Shown here in pieces: positions 34,925 to 44,245 of a stretch of 64,000 bases of DNA. A program made the translations under genes and the position numbers. The DNA is taken from assembly GCA_965279735.1 (NCBI GenBank), contig OZ257260.1, forward strand, positions 1,736,001 through 1,800,000. Direction: 5' to 3'. The stretch comes from CAIUGU01 sp965279735 (lineage in GTDB: Bacteria; Pseudomonadota; Gammaproteobacteria; Steroidobacterales; Steroidobacteraceae). Below the pieces are notes generated by a model that saw nothing but the letters and a program-made list of their open reading frames with translations, was not told the DNA's origin and did not search any database. Position 1 is the stretch's first letter. Each line of letters begins with the position of its first letter.

Positions 34925-37132
34925 CTACGCGGCATCAGCGGATTTGTCGGCTGCCTTGGTTGCAGGCTGGTGGGCGTTGGGTAGCGTGAAGTGAAAGGTG
35001 GTCCCGCGACCTAGCTGGCTGTCCGCCCAGATCTGGCCACCGTAGCGGCGAATGATCCGTGCCACTGTCGCAAGGCCGATCCCGATCCCCGGAAACTGGT
35101 CCGAGGTATGGAGACGCCGAAAGGGCTTGAACAGTTTCTCGGCGTAACGCATGTCGAAGCCGACACCGTTGTCGTACAACCGGTATTCGTAGAGCCCGTC
35201 GTCACGCAGCAATCGCTTGAGAGTGACATGAGGCTCCGCTGTCTTGCCCGTGTACTTCCATGCGTTGCCGAGCAGGTTGCTCAGGATGGTCCGCATGAGT
35301 CGCGGATCGGCGTTGACGCGCAGCCCGGGATCGAACGCTGTCACCACAGGATGGTTCGGATACTGGTGGCGCAGCTCGGCCTCGATGCCAGCCGCGAGCT
35401 CGCTGAGGTCCACTGGCTCGAAGTGTCCTTCATGGCTGGTCATGCGCGCGAGATTGAGCAGGCCATCGATGATCTCCGCCATGCGCTTCACGCCCTCCTG
35501 GATCCGCGTGAGGCGGCGGTCGGCCGTATCCGTACGTCCCTCGGCAAGTTCCACCTGCAGCAGACCCGCCATTCCGGAAATCGAACCCAGAGGTGAACGC
35601 AGATCGTGCGATGCCGACGCCGTGAAGGATTCCAGCTCCTGGTTGGCCATGGCGAGCTGCAGGTTCGCCTGCTCGAGATCGCGCGTACGTTCCAGCACGC
35701 GACGCTCGAGATCGGCATTCAGATCAACCAGCGCAGTACGCGCGCGCTCGAGGTCGCTGAGGTCATGAACAATGGCAAGCATCAACCCTGATTTGCCGCC
35801 CAGCGTGGAGAGGCTGACCTCTGCCGGAAAGTCCTCAAGCGTTTCCATGCGCCGATGCATCCACCGAAACGAAATCTGGCCCTGCTTGTGGGCGGCCGCA
35901 AGGTATTCGCGCGCCCGTCGTTCGGATGATTCGCCTCCGGGCTGCGTCGGCGGAGAGATATCCCAGGGCGTGAGATGCTCGAGGGCGTTGTCATCGGGCA
36001 GTCTGAACATCTCGCAGGTCTTGCGATTCATTTCCAGGAATTCACTGCCATCCATCAGGAAGACACTGACGCCGGCGTTGTCGAAAAGGGTGCGGTACTG
36101 CGTCTCGCGCTGCTTGAGTGCTTCGATGGAACGCCGTAAAACCCACGTAAGCAGGACGATCACCAGGGTTGCTGCGAACAGCTGAGCAAGGGTGTTCCTG
36201 GACTGTGAAACCCACGGGGCGAAGATGACCTGCTTCGGCAGGCCAACTGCGGAGGCCATGGGATAGCCGGTGACCGAGCGCCCCATGAATACCATGGGCT
36301 GATTCGTGATCGGGCCGACGAACTCGAGTGAACGCTGCCAGCCATCCGCGATCGCGTCACTCAGCGCGCCCGTCAACTCCTCGCCCAGCGAATAGTCTCC
36401 ACGCGGTGGAGCGGGCACACGGGCCAGCAGATAACCCTCTTCAGAGACCAGCGCCATCACACCGTCGACGAACAGTTGTCGCTCGTACAACGCCTGGATT
36501 GAATCGATTCCGAACAGGGCACCTGCCCACAGGGCCGGACCGTTCGCGGGCTGCAGGCGCACCGCTATGGGCACCAGGGTCGATTCGGGAGTGCCGAGCA
36601 CCGGCACGGGTGCGCCAATCCAGGGCCGATCGAATTCTGCTTGCGGCAGGGTCTCAAGCCATGAGGGACTAGCGCCGAAGACATCATCCTTGCCACTACG
36701 GCCTGCCTGCACGTACCGCTCGCCGCTCACGATGAAGAGGCCCTTGACGTAGTCGCCGCCCGTCAGCGTACTGCGCAACGCTGCAGCAACAGCGGCATCG
36801 TCGAGACCCTCCAGCCCTTGCGCAGAACCAATGATGTTGACTGCGGCGCGTGCAGCTCCAATGCCGTCGTTCAGCATGGCTTCGACGTGCTGGGAAACCC
36901 CTACGGCGATCGTGGTCAGCTGGCGCTCGGCTCTCTGGTAGGCGTCAATGCGCTCGCGGTAGATGTGCCAGAGGCCGAAAGCCCAGGCGGCGAGAATCAT
37001 AAGGACGGCGTAGCCCACCAGCGCACGATTGACGAAACGCGGCAAACGATTGACACGCCGCCGCTGTCCCGCAGCCGGCGTGGCTTCCCGCTGGTTGTTC
37101 TCTGTCACGCCCGCCGGCATGGCAAGGCCCAC
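34925..37132 (-). CDS. membrane sensor histidine kinase with periplasmic sensor and PAS domain
   Basis: The protein has 735 residues from a GTG at 37132 (731 from the ATG at 37120, which has a comparable ribosome site). Parts: membrane helix about 37-57 (YAVLMILAAWAFGLWHIY), periplasmic sensor region to about 315, second helix (LFAATLVIVLLTWVL), PAS domain (YRTLFDNAGVSVFLMDG), coiled-coil linker, HisKA with the phospho-accepting His in SHDLRSPLGS, and HATPase with NLLGNAWKY, DNGVGFD and GIGIGLATV. Architecture resembles phytochrome-like/CHASE-type kinases signalling through separate response regulators. No response regulator is next to it, so it is an orphan kinase. Confidence 0.9.
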   Translation of the reverse strand: MGLAMPAGVTENNQREATPAAGQRRRVNRLPRFVNRALVGYAVLMILAAWAFGLWHIYRERIDAYQRAERQLTTIAVGVSQHVEAMLNDGIGAARAAVNIIGSAQGLEGLDDAAVAAALRSTLTGGDYVKGLFIVSGERYVQAGRSGKDDVFGASPSWLETLPQAEFDRPWIGAPVPVLGTPESTLVPIAVRLQPANGPALWAGALFGIDSIQALYERQLFVDGVMALVSEEGYLLARVPAPPRGDYSLGEELTGALSDAIADGWQRSLEFVGPITNQPMVFMGRSVTGYPMASAVGLPKQVIFAPWVSQSRNTLAQLFAATLVIVLLTWVLRRSIEALKQRETQYRTLFDNAGVSVFLMDGSEFLEMNRKTCEMFRLPDDNALEHLTPWDISPPTQPGGESSERRAREYLAAAHKQGQISFRWMHRRMETLEDFPAEVSLSTLGGKSGLMLAIVHDLSDLERARTALVDLNADLERRVLERTRDLEQANLQLAMANQELESFTASASHDLRSPLGSISGMAGLLQVELAEGRTDTADRRLTRIQEGVKRMAEIIDGLLNLARMTSHEGHFEPVDLSELAAGIEAELRHQYPNHPVVTAFDPGLRVNADPRLMRTILSNLLGNAWKYTGKTAEPHVTLKRLLRDDGLYEYRLYDNGVGFDMRYAEKLFKPFRRLHTSDQFPGIGIGLATVARIIRRYGGQIWADSQLGRGTTFHFTLPNAHQPATKAADKSADAA

Positions 37133-37289
37133 TCCCTGGAAAGGCCGGAAAACCGGCTATGCGCGCGCAATATCGCACGCCGGCAGGGGGGGCGCCAGCG
37201 CGGTCCGGCCAGTGTTCGACCCGCAGTCAACCTGCGGTCGTATCGCGCGTTAACATCTCTAGCAGCCGCCAGCAGGATCTCACCCCATC

Positions 37290-38690
37290 ATGACCTCCGT
37301 CCCCGGCGTCATCGCCGCCAACCGCTTCGGACTCGGTGCCCGTCCCGGCGAGCTCGCGGACATTGGCAGCGACCCGCATTCGTGGCTGTCTGACCAGCTT
37401 CGTGGGCCCGCAGACAAGCCGCAGGCAGAGCTGGCGACTACCGCAGCGATCCTTGAAGAGTTCTTCGCGTTGCGCCAGCAACGCCGCGCACGCAAGCAGG
37501 ACACACAGACCCGGAAACCTGCTGCCCCCGATCCCGTCGTGCAGGTACGCAACACCGTACTGCCCCACTATCTTGCCCAGGCAGAAGCGAGAGTGCGACT
37601 GGCCGCCACCACGGAGCGGCCCTTCACGGAACGGCTCGTCCACTTCTGGAGCAATCACTTTGCAGTCTCCGTCGACAAGGTGGCCTGCCTTGGCATCGCG
37701 GGCAGTTTCGAGAACGAAGCGATTCGCCCCTTCGTGACAGGTTCATTCGGTGCCCTGCTCGGAAGCGTCGTCGCCCACCCCGCCATGATCCTGTATCTCG
37801 ACAACCAGGCATCGATCGGCCCCGATTCAAAACTGGGTGCACGCGTGAAACGGCGGAGCAACACGGAACGCAAGATCGACATCAACGAAAACCTGGCCCG
37901 GGAGATTCTCGAGCTGCATACGCTCGGCGTCGAGGGTGGCTATACACAGGCCGATGTCACCGAATTCGCGCGCGTGCTCACAGGGTGGTCGATCGGCGGA
38001 GGACCCGGGCCTTTGAGCGATGGCAAGACCGGTGCTTTCGTCTTCCGCGAGAACCTGCACGAACCCGGCAGCCGGACAGTCCTCGGGAAACGTTACGGGG
38101 AAGGTGGAATCAGCCAGGGAGAGAAAGTCCTGGCGGATCTCGCGATCCATGCATCAACTGCCCGCCACCTAGCAACCAAGCTGGTTCGCCATTTCATCAA
38201 CGACGAGCCGCCCGCCGACAGCGTTGAACGTGTCGCAGCGACGTGGACTCGCAGTGCAGGCGACTTGCCCACCGTTTATCGCGCAGTCATCGCGGAGGAA
38301 GCAGCGTGGCAGGTGAACACCGCCAAGCTGAAAACGCCTTGGGAATTTGCCATTTCAACGTATCGCGGGCTCGATGTCGTACCGCGCGAGCAACGTGCCC
38401 TGCTCGCTCCCTTTGAGCTGCTCGGCCAGCGGATCTGGTCGCCGGGTTCGCCCGCGGGCTGGCCTGATACAGCTGCTGCCTGGGATGGCGCAGATGCGTT
38501 GATGAAGCGGATTGAATGGGCGGATGCGGCGGGTGAACGACTGGCCGTCAATCATGTTCCGCTCGATGCCGCAGAGAGCATGCTCGGGACCACCCTCTCT
38601 GCGCGCACCCGCACAGCGCTCTCGCAGGCGGAATCCGGCGCACAGGCGCTGGCACTGCTGCTGGTCAGCCCCGAGTTCCTGAGGAGATGA
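37290..38690 (+). CDS. DUF1800 domain-containing protein
   Basis: The 466-residue protein starts MTSVPGVIAANRFGLGARPGEL, the usual N-terminus of DUF1800. Family stretches include ERLVHFWSNHFAVSV, ENLAREILELHTLGVEGGYTQADVTEFARVLTGW, and the terminal LLVSPEFLRR. There is no obvious signal peptide, as is common when the protein is handled with its DUF1501 partner. It is two bases upstream of the DUF1501 gene; the two almost always occur together. Biochemical function is unknown. Confidence 0.9.
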   Translation: MTSVPGVIAANRFGLGARPGELADIGSDPHSWLSDQLRGPADKPQAELATTAAILEEFFALRQQRRARKQDTQTRKPAAPDPVVQVRNTVLPHYLAQAEARVRLAATTERPFTERLVHFWSNHFAVSVDKVACLGIAGSFENEAIRPFVTGSFGALLGSVVAHPAMILYLDNQASIGPDSKLGARVKRRSNTERKIDINENLAREILELHTLGVEGGYTQADVTEFARVLTGWSIGGGPGPLSDGKTGAFVFRENLHEPGSRTVLGKRYGEGGISQGEKVLADLAIHASTARHLATKLVRHFINDEPPADSVERVAATWTRSAGDLPTVYRAVIAEEAAWQVNTAKLKTPWEFAISTYRGLDVVPREQRALLAPFELLGQRIWSPGSPAGWPDTAAAWDGADALMKRIEWADAAGERLAVNHVPLDAAESMLGTTLSARTRTALSQAESGAQALALLLVSPEFLRR

Positions 38691-38692
38691 GC

Positions 38693-39874
38693 ATGATCAC
38701 CCGTCGCGGATTTGTCGGCAGTGCCGCAGCTACGGCATTGCTCTCGAGCTTGAGCGGCGTCACCTTTGCGGCAGGCGCAGGCGAGAATCGCCTGGTCGTC
38801 ATGATCCTTCGTGGCGCACTCGACGGATTGCAGGCGGTCCCTGCGTATGGCGATCGCAATTTCGCAAGCGCGCGCGGATTGCTGGCCGCAGATTCAAAAG
38901 ACACTGCCCATCGTCTCGACGACCTGTTTGCGCTGCATCCCGAACTCGGGAATCTGCATGCGCTGTATGGCCGCAAGCAGTTGATCGTCTTTCATGCGGT
39001 GGCCACCCCTTACCGGGAGCGATCGCATTTCGACGCCCAGGATCTTCTAGAGAATGGCACTGCTGCCGCGCATGGTGTGCGCGACGGCTGGCTGAACCGG
39101 GCGCTTCTTGCTTTGCCTGCAACGACCATCCCGGCGCTGGCGCTTGGTCAGAATGTTCCGCTCATTCTGCGAGGTGCAGCCCCGGTGAATACTTGGGCTC
39201 CTTCGCGCCTGCCTGGCGTCGACAGCGATCTGCTTGCACGACTCGAAATGCTGTATGCCGATGACGCACTGTTTGCCCGTCGTCTCGGCGAGGGACTCGC
39301 CACGGACCGGATGGCGGAAGACGGGATGCCCAAAGATGACAAGAGTGAGGCGCGCAATCCGTTGCGCGCACTGGGAACCACCATGCAAACGGTTGCGAGA
39401 TTCATGAGCAACCCCGAGGGACCGCGTATTGCCGTACTCGACAGCAGCGGCTGGGATACCCACGCCAACGAGCAGCAGGTGCTGTCGTTGCGATTGCGGG
39501 CGCTGGATGAAGCCTTCGTGCAGCTTGAGAAAGGCCTTGGACCCCTCTGGCGGAAGACTGCAGTTCTCGTCGTCACCGAGTTCGGACGCACGGTGGCCAT
39601 CAATGGGTCTCGGGGTACCGACCATGGGACGGGGACGGTGGCTTTCCTGCTGGGAGGCGCCGTCGCCGGGGGCCGTGTGGTAGCAGACTGGCCCGGCCTC
39701 GCGCCCCAGGATCGATACGAAGGCCGCGACCTCAAACCCACTCTGGATCTGCGTGCAGTGTGCAAAGGCCTGCTGGTGGAAACTTTCGATATCGGACCAG
39801 CTACTCTCGCGGACTCGATATTTCCGGACAGTTCGCACGTAAAACCGCTCGGGAATCTGCTCAAAGTCTCATAA
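38693..39874 (+). CDS. DUF1501 domain-containing protein with Tat signal
   Basis: I start at the ATG at 38693 because AGGAG lies six bases upstream; an ATG two codons earlier touches the ribosome site. The 393-residue protein opens MITRRGFVGSAAATALLSSL, a twin-arginine export signal. The body has MILRGALDGLQAVPAYGD, SHFDAQDLLENG, VLDSSGWDTHANEQQ and VLVVTEFGRTVAINGSRGTDHGTG, the metal-site-like motifs of DUF1501, a family related to the alkaline phosphatase/sulfatase fold. It should be exported folded, perhaps with bound metal. Substrate unknown. Confidence 0.9.
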   Translation: MITRRGFVGSAAATALLSSLSGVTFAAGAGENRLVVMILRGALDGLQAVPAYGDRNFASARGLLAADSKDTAHRLDDLFALHPELGNLHALYGRKQLIVFHAVATPYRERSHFDAQDLLENGTAAAHGVRDGWLNRALLALPATTIPALALGQNVPLILRGAAPVNTWAPSRLPGVDSDLLARLEMLYADDALFARRLGEGLATDRMAEDGMPKDDKSEARNPLRALGTTMQTVARFMSNPEGPRIAVLDSSGWDTHANEQQVLSLRLRALDEAFVQLEKGLGPLWRKTAVLVVTEFGRTVAINGSRGTDHGTGTVAFLLGGAVAGGRVVADWPGLAPQDRYEGRDLKPTLDLRAVCKGLLVETFDIGPATLADSIFPDSSHVKPLGNLLKVS

Positions 39875-39918
39875 CGGGTTAACCATAACGCGGGGCATGC
39901 GGGAATATCGCATGGGCG

Positions 39919-40170
39919 ATGCAGAAACGGTCGGCGGTGCCGGCCTATACGCTGTCTCCATTGGAAACCGGCCACTGGCGATTCATGGAAACCCCGACCC
40001 CGACCCGTACTCACACCGCGCTGTACTGGCTCGCCTGGAGCCTGAAGGAATGCGATGGCATGCCCCTCGACATGATCGCGAAGCGCCTCGGCAAGTCCTC
40101 CACTGAAATCCTGGAGATCCTGCTCACCCACCCGGGACGTTCACACGCGCCGCTACCCCGCGCCCTGTAG
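39919..40170 (+). CDS. possible small helix-turn-helix-like protein
   Basis: A possible 83-residue gene starts at 39919; an internal ATG at 39985 would give 61 residues. The stretch LYWLAWSLKECDGMPLDMIAKRLGKSSTEILEILL reads like a small three-helix, HTH-type fold, which is why I keep it. Against it: no clear ribosome site, a basic unstructured tail, and an 18-base overlap with the convergent ppc gene. Confidence 0.4.
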   Translation: MQKRSAVPAYTLSPLETGHWRFMETPTPTRTHTALYWLAWSLKECDGMPLDMIAKRLGKSSTEILEILLTHPGRSHAPLPRAL

Positions 40171-42873
40171 TCCCTGCGCGATTCCGTTGACCGAAGACAC
40201 CAGCGCGGCAAACAGTTCCTGGTCGACGCGATTCCCTGCGCGCCACCGTTGCAGCAGATCGACCTGCATGACATGCATGGGATCGAGATAGGGATTCCTC
40301 AGCTTGATCGAGCGTTGCAGCGTGGGTTCTGCATCCAGCAAGCGGGCGCTGCCTTTCAGCTTGAGGACATAGCTCTTCGCCAGTTCGTGCTCTACACGCA
40401 GCGTCTCCATGCAGCGCTGCAGTCGCGGCTCCACGAGACCATCGTAAAACGCGGCGATGTCCATGTCGGCACGCGCAACCGCGATCTCGACGTCATCGAT
40501 CAGATTCTCGAAGTAGTACCAGTGCGCATGCATTTCGGATAGCACCGCGTCGCCGAATTGCTTCTCCGAAGCGGCCAGCGCGGATCCAAAACCGAACCAG
40601 CCGGGGATCATGTAGCGACACTGCGACCAGGCCGATGCCCAGGGGATGGCGCGAATGCCGGCAATGCCGGCCACGTCGCGATGAGCAGTGGCACGCGAGC
40701 CGATCTGCATGCGCTCGATCACGTCGATCGGCGTGACCTGCGCAAAGAACTCCGGAAAATCCGCATCGTCATGCACCAGCGAGCGGTAGGCGTGCCTCCC
40801 TTCCCGGGCAACGACTTCCATGACATCGCGCCACGCCGGCACTACCCGCTCCGGTGGAGTCACGCCCGCAGCCGCTTGTGACAGGGCGTTGAAGGCCTGC
40901 TCGAACACGCGCAGCGCGATGGGCCGCAAGCCGTACTTGTCGTTGATCAGCTCGCCCTGCTCGGTGATCCGCAGTCCGCCGCTCAAGGCGCCCGGCGGCA
41001 TGGTCCGCACGATGACTTCCGTCCGTCCACCGCCGCGAGTCGAACTGATGCTGCGGCCGTGAAACACGGTGAGGTCGATGCCGGCATTCTTCGCCGTTTC
41101 GACCAGTGCTTCCTGTGCCTTGCGCAATTGCCACCGCGAAGTGACGGCGCCGCTCTCCTTGTTGCTGTCGGAGTAGCCGATCATCACGTACTGGCGGTTG
41201 CCGCGGCTGGCAAGGTGCTTGCGATATACCGACTCGCCATACAGCTGCGTCATGATCTCGCCGCAACGTTCCAGCGCCAAGGCAGATTCAAACAGCGGAG
41301 CAACGTCGAGCGGAACATCGCCGGTGTGGCGATCCACGGCATCTGCCCAGCGTGCGAGCAGCAGCACGGACAGCACGTCATCAACGTCCTGTGCCCTGCT
41401 GACGACATAGGTGCCGATGGCCCGCGGACCATAGCGATGCTGGCAGTGCGCCAGCGCTTCGAACACCCAGAGCGTGCGTTTACCGGTCGCATCGAGAATA
41501 TTGGTTGGACTTTCGTCGCGGACAAGAGCTTCCCTCAAGCGGTCCGCACGTTCTGCGGAAGTCCGCGACGACCACCCCGCCTGCCCGAGTCCGTGCCCGA
41601 CCACGCTCTGGTGAACCGCCGCCTGCTGGCGAATATCCAGCGTTGCGAGGTGAAAACCGAAAGTCCGGATCCGCCGTAAAAGCCGGCGCACCTGGAACAA
41701 TCCGGCATGCTCGCCCTTGTTCTCTTTCAGGCTGGCAGCAATGAGCTCGATATCCGCCAGCAATTGCGCTGGCGTTTCGTAGTGATGCTGCCTGCCTTCG
41801 TAGCTCGCCCGCAACCGCTCCATGACCTGCCCGAGGAACACGCGGTAGGGCATCCGGTCGTGACGGACGGGCGTGAGCCCCTGGGCCCCCGGCAGCAGCA
41901 GCATGTAATGCTCGATGCGGTTTTGTAGCGCTTTGGAGATTCCGATTCGCGTAGCGCTCTGCGACAGGTTCTCTGCCAGCTGCTGGCATTCCAGGAAGTA
42001 GCGGTTGACGATGAGCTGGTGATGACGAACAAGCGTCTCGCGGATCGTCTTGGCGTGGACGTCTGGATTGCCGTCCATGTCGCCACCCACCCACGAGCCG
42101 AAGTGGATGATTTCCGAGACCTCGAAGCCGAATGCCTCCTGGCCATACACCTTTATCAGTGCGGCTTCGACCTCTTCGTAGAACACTGCAATGATCTGGT
42201 AGAGCACTTCGATGAGAAAAAAGAGCACGTGCTCGCGCTCATCGGCAACGCTCAGCCGATCACGGGAATTTTCTGCCGTCTGCCATGCCGAAGTGATTTC
42301 ACCGCGGATCCTGTCCAGCGTTCGCCTTCGCTCGGAGGGCGTCTGTGCGGGCCCCAGCCGGCCGAGCAGGATGCGTGCAAGCCGCTTCTGCTTGCGCAAA
42401 ACGGTCCGCCGGGTGGACTCCGTCGGATGTGCAGCGAGCACGGGCTGGATCGAGAGCCCGCTGAAGAGTTGCCGGATGTCGTTGAGGGTAAGCCCCTTCG
42501 CCTTGAGACGCGTAAAGGCATCGTCGATACCTTCTGGCTGGGTGGAGGTGGAATCAGCCAGGTACTGGCGGCGACGGCGAATGCGGTGGACCTTCTCAGC
42601 CATGTTCACCATCTGGAACCAGGTGGAAAAGGCACGCACCAGTTCCTGGGCTTCAGGTGCCGGCCGGCCACGGGTCCGCATCAGCAAGCGGGGCGCGGCT
42701 TCGGCCTGTCCTTCACGGCGGGCGATGGCGTCCTGGCGATCGGCTTCGACGACCTGGAACAGCTCTTCCCCGCCCTGCTCGCGGACCACTTCGCCGACCA
42801 GTCCGCCGAGGATATGCACATCCTCGCGTAACGCGGCGTCTTTCAGGGGGAAGAAAATGCCTTGGCGAGCCAT
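40153..42873 (-). CDS. ppc: phosphoenolpyruvate carboxylase
   Basis: The 906-residue enzyme carries all main PEPC motifs: catalytic His in LAAHPTESTRRT, GGDMDGNPDV, GYSDSNKESG, FHGRSISSTRGGG (mobile loop region), GGLRITEQGE, and RNPYLDPMHVMQ near the end. It converts PEP and bicarbonate to oxaloacetate, feeding the TCA cycle, consistent with the monomeric isocitrate dehydrogenase at 58963. The C-terminus is LQGAG where E. coli PEPC ends RNTG, so the position equivalent to Asn881 (aspartate-inhibitor contact) is Gly, hinting at changed allosteric control. Slightly longer than the E. coli enzyme (883). Confidence 0.95.
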   Translation of the reverse strand: MARQGIFFPLKDAALREDVHILGGLVGEVVREQGGEELFQVVEADRQDAIARREGQAEAAPRLLMRTRGRPAPEAQELVRAFSTWFQMVNMAEKVHRIRRRRQYLADSTSTQPEGIDDAFTRLKAKGLTLNDIRQLFSGLSIQPVLAAHPTESTRRTVLRKQKRLARILLGRLGPAQTPSERRRTLDRIRGEITSAWQTAENSRDRLSVADEREHVLFFLIEVLYQIIAVFYEEVEAALIKVYGQEAFGFEVSEIIHFGSWVGGDMDGNPDVHAKTIRETLVRHHQLIVNRYFLECQQLAENLSQSATRIGISKALQNRIEHYMLLLPGAQGLTPVRHDRMPYRVFLGQVMERLRASYEGRQHHYETPAQLLADIELIAASLKENKGEHAGLFQVRRLLRRIRTFGFHLATLDIRQQAAVHQSVVGHGLGQAGWSSRTSAERADRLREALVRDESPTNILDATGKRTLWVFEALAHCQHRYGPRAIGTYVVSRAQDVDDVLSVLLLARWADAVDRHTGDVPLDVAPLFESALALERCGEIMTQLYGESVYRKHLASRGNRQYVMIGYSDSNKESGAVTSRWQLRKAQEALVETAKNAGIDLTVFHGRSISSTRGGGRTEVIVRTMPPGALSGGLRITEQGELINDKYGLRPIALRVFEQAFNALSQAAAGVTPPERVVPAWRDVMEVVAREGRHAYRSLVHDDADFPEFFAQVTPIDVIERMQIGSRATAHRDVAGIAGIRAIPWASAWSQCRYMIPGWFGFGSALAASEKQFGDAVLSEMHAHWYYFENLIDDVEIAVARADMDIAAFYDGLVEPRLQRCMETLRVEHELAKSYVLKLKGSARLLDAEPTLQRSIKLRNPYLDPMHVMQVDLLQRWRAGNRVDQELFAALVSSVNGIAQGLQGAG

Positions 42874-42955
42874 AACTTATGCAGCCACAACGCGGCAACC
42901 ACCGCTCCGAAGGGCGCAAAGTCTAGCAGAGGTGCCTGGGTCAGGAGCTGCGTGT

Positions 42956-43285
42956 TCAGGTAGCAGTCTGGATCGTGCGCGACCAGGCGGCGCGCATCAG
43001 GTCTTCGATGCTCTTCTCCGCCCGGGGCGCCAGAAGCAGACGAATCATCACTTCATTGGTCGGCCGGGCAGGATCGTCGGTGAGAATCTGCTCGATGAAC
43101 CGTGTCAGGCGATGCTGGATCTCGTTCAGAAAGCGCAAACGGTTCGCGTCGATGGGCTGATCGCCGCCATGGCCATAGTAGTTGCGTGCTTCAAGCGTCA
43201 GCTCATACATCAGGCGCGCGACGAACCGTGCCTGGTCCACCGAACTCATGTCGGTGAAGTGGCCGATTTCGGAGTCGATGTTCAA
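42956..43285 (-). CDS. small helical protein at the end of the TolQR/TPR operon
   Basis: The 109-residue protein begins at a TTG (43285), with GGAGAG a few bases upstream; an ATG at 43249 is an alternative. It is soluble and mostly helical: VARLMYELTLEARNYYG, RLRFLNEIQHRLTRFIEQIL, EVMIRLLLAPRAEKSIEDLM. No signal peptide and no known family. It follows the AgmX-domain gene by 27 bases and is likely the last gene of the operon, so it may be a cytoplasmic factor of the machine encoded upstream. Confidence 0.68.
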   Translation of the reverse strand: MNIDSEIGHFTDMSSVDQARFVARLMYELTLEARNYYGHGGDQPIDANRLRFLNEIQHRLTRFIEQILTDDPARPTNEVMIRLLLAPRAEKSIEDLMRAAWSRTIQTAT

Positions 43286-43312
43286 CTGCTCTCCGGGACG
43301 GCCAGCGATCGG

Positions 43313-44245
43313 TCAAGCCGGGAAGAAATCGATGGGCTTGGTCGTGGTGATCGCCTCGACATCCTTCTCTTCGAAGTGGAAGAGCTTGATGCGTGCGATT
43401 AGTTTGCGCTCGAGTTCGGGATCCTTGAGATCGCTGGACACGACCTGGCAGGCGGTCACTTCACCCGTGGGCGCAATGGTGATCTCGAGAACGATCTTGC
43501 CCTGTAAGGCCGGGTTGTCACGGAGCGCACGGCTGTACAAGGTATAGATGGCGCTCTTGTTCCGGTCGAACACGAGTTCGATCTCTTCACGGCTGCGCGA
43601 TGCCTTGGTGCTGCCGGAAGTACGCCGTACTTCCGCCCCGTCGGACGTGCCCCCGACCGGAGAACTCACCTGCGTCGTCGCATGTCCATTGAGCGCGCCA
43701 GCACCTCCACCGTAGCCGCGGCTCAAGCTTGCGGTGTTGATGCCACCGCTGCCCTTGCCTACCGTCGAAGTGATCAGGGAGCGCTCGGCTCGAGTCGTTT
43801 CGCCCACGGCGCCAGAAAGATTCTGCGTCTGCATCGCCTTGTCTGCTGCCGAGTTGTCGCGCAGATCCGCGAGCTGATCCTGCATCTGGAGCAGCCCTGA
43901 GGTTGCCGCCTTGCGGCGCGCCTGCTCGACGCGATCCACTTGCGGTCGCGGTGTTGGCGGTACCACGACCGGCTTCTCAGGCAGGGTCTGTTTTGGCGGT
44001 GTCACTTCAACTGCCTTGGGAGGCGGTGGCGGCGGAGCCTGCCTCTCGATCACTACGCGGGCAAGCCGAGGTGGAATGACAGGTGCCTGCGTACGATCTG
44101 GCTGCGGAAGCGGCAGCAGAGGCAGCAACACGCCGACCAGCGCCAATGCGATGACGACATTGCGCAGAATGCGCCAGAAGCGCTTTTCCTCTTCCGCCGC
44201 CAGCGACCAGGGTAATTCGTAGACTCTGTAATACATGGCGTTCAC
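43313..44245 (-). CDS. AgmX/PglI C-terminal domain (TonB-like) protein
   Basis: The 310-residue protein has a short cytoplasmic N-terminus, one membrane helix (about 27-46, NVVIALALVGVLLPLLPL), a Pro-rich periplasmic stretch (QAPPPPPPKAVEV, PTPRPQVDRVEQ), a Gly/Ser linker, and a C-terminal TonB-like AgmX/PglI domain (SREEIELVFDRNKSAIYTLYSRALRDNPALQGKIVLEITI split around FDRNKSAIY and TACQVVSSDL). Such proteins were named from Myxococcus gliding genes and act like TonB or TolA, carrying force from a TolQ/TolR complex across the periplasm. It directly follows the two ExbD genes (ATGA overlap). Confidence 0.88.
   Translation of the reverse strand: MNAMYYRVYELPWSLAAEEEKRFWRILRNVVIALALVGVLLPLLPLPQPDRTQAPVIPPRLARVVIERQAPPPPPPKAVEVTPPKQTLPEKPVVVPPTPRPQVDRVEQARRKAATSGLLQMQDQLADLRDNSAADKAMQTQNLSGAVGETTRAERSLITSTVGKGSGGINTASLSRGYGGGAGALNGHATTQVSSPVGGTSDGAEVRRTSGSTKASRSREEIELVFDRNKSAIYTLYSRALRDNPALQGKIVLEITIAPTGEVTACQVVSSDLKDPELERKLIARIKLFHFEEKDVEAITTTKPIDFFPA

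Noticed and set aside
39897..40106. Alternative small open frame between DUF1501 and ppc
   Set aside because: No ribosome site and no ordered fold; the overlapping frame at 39919 is the better, though still weak, candidate.
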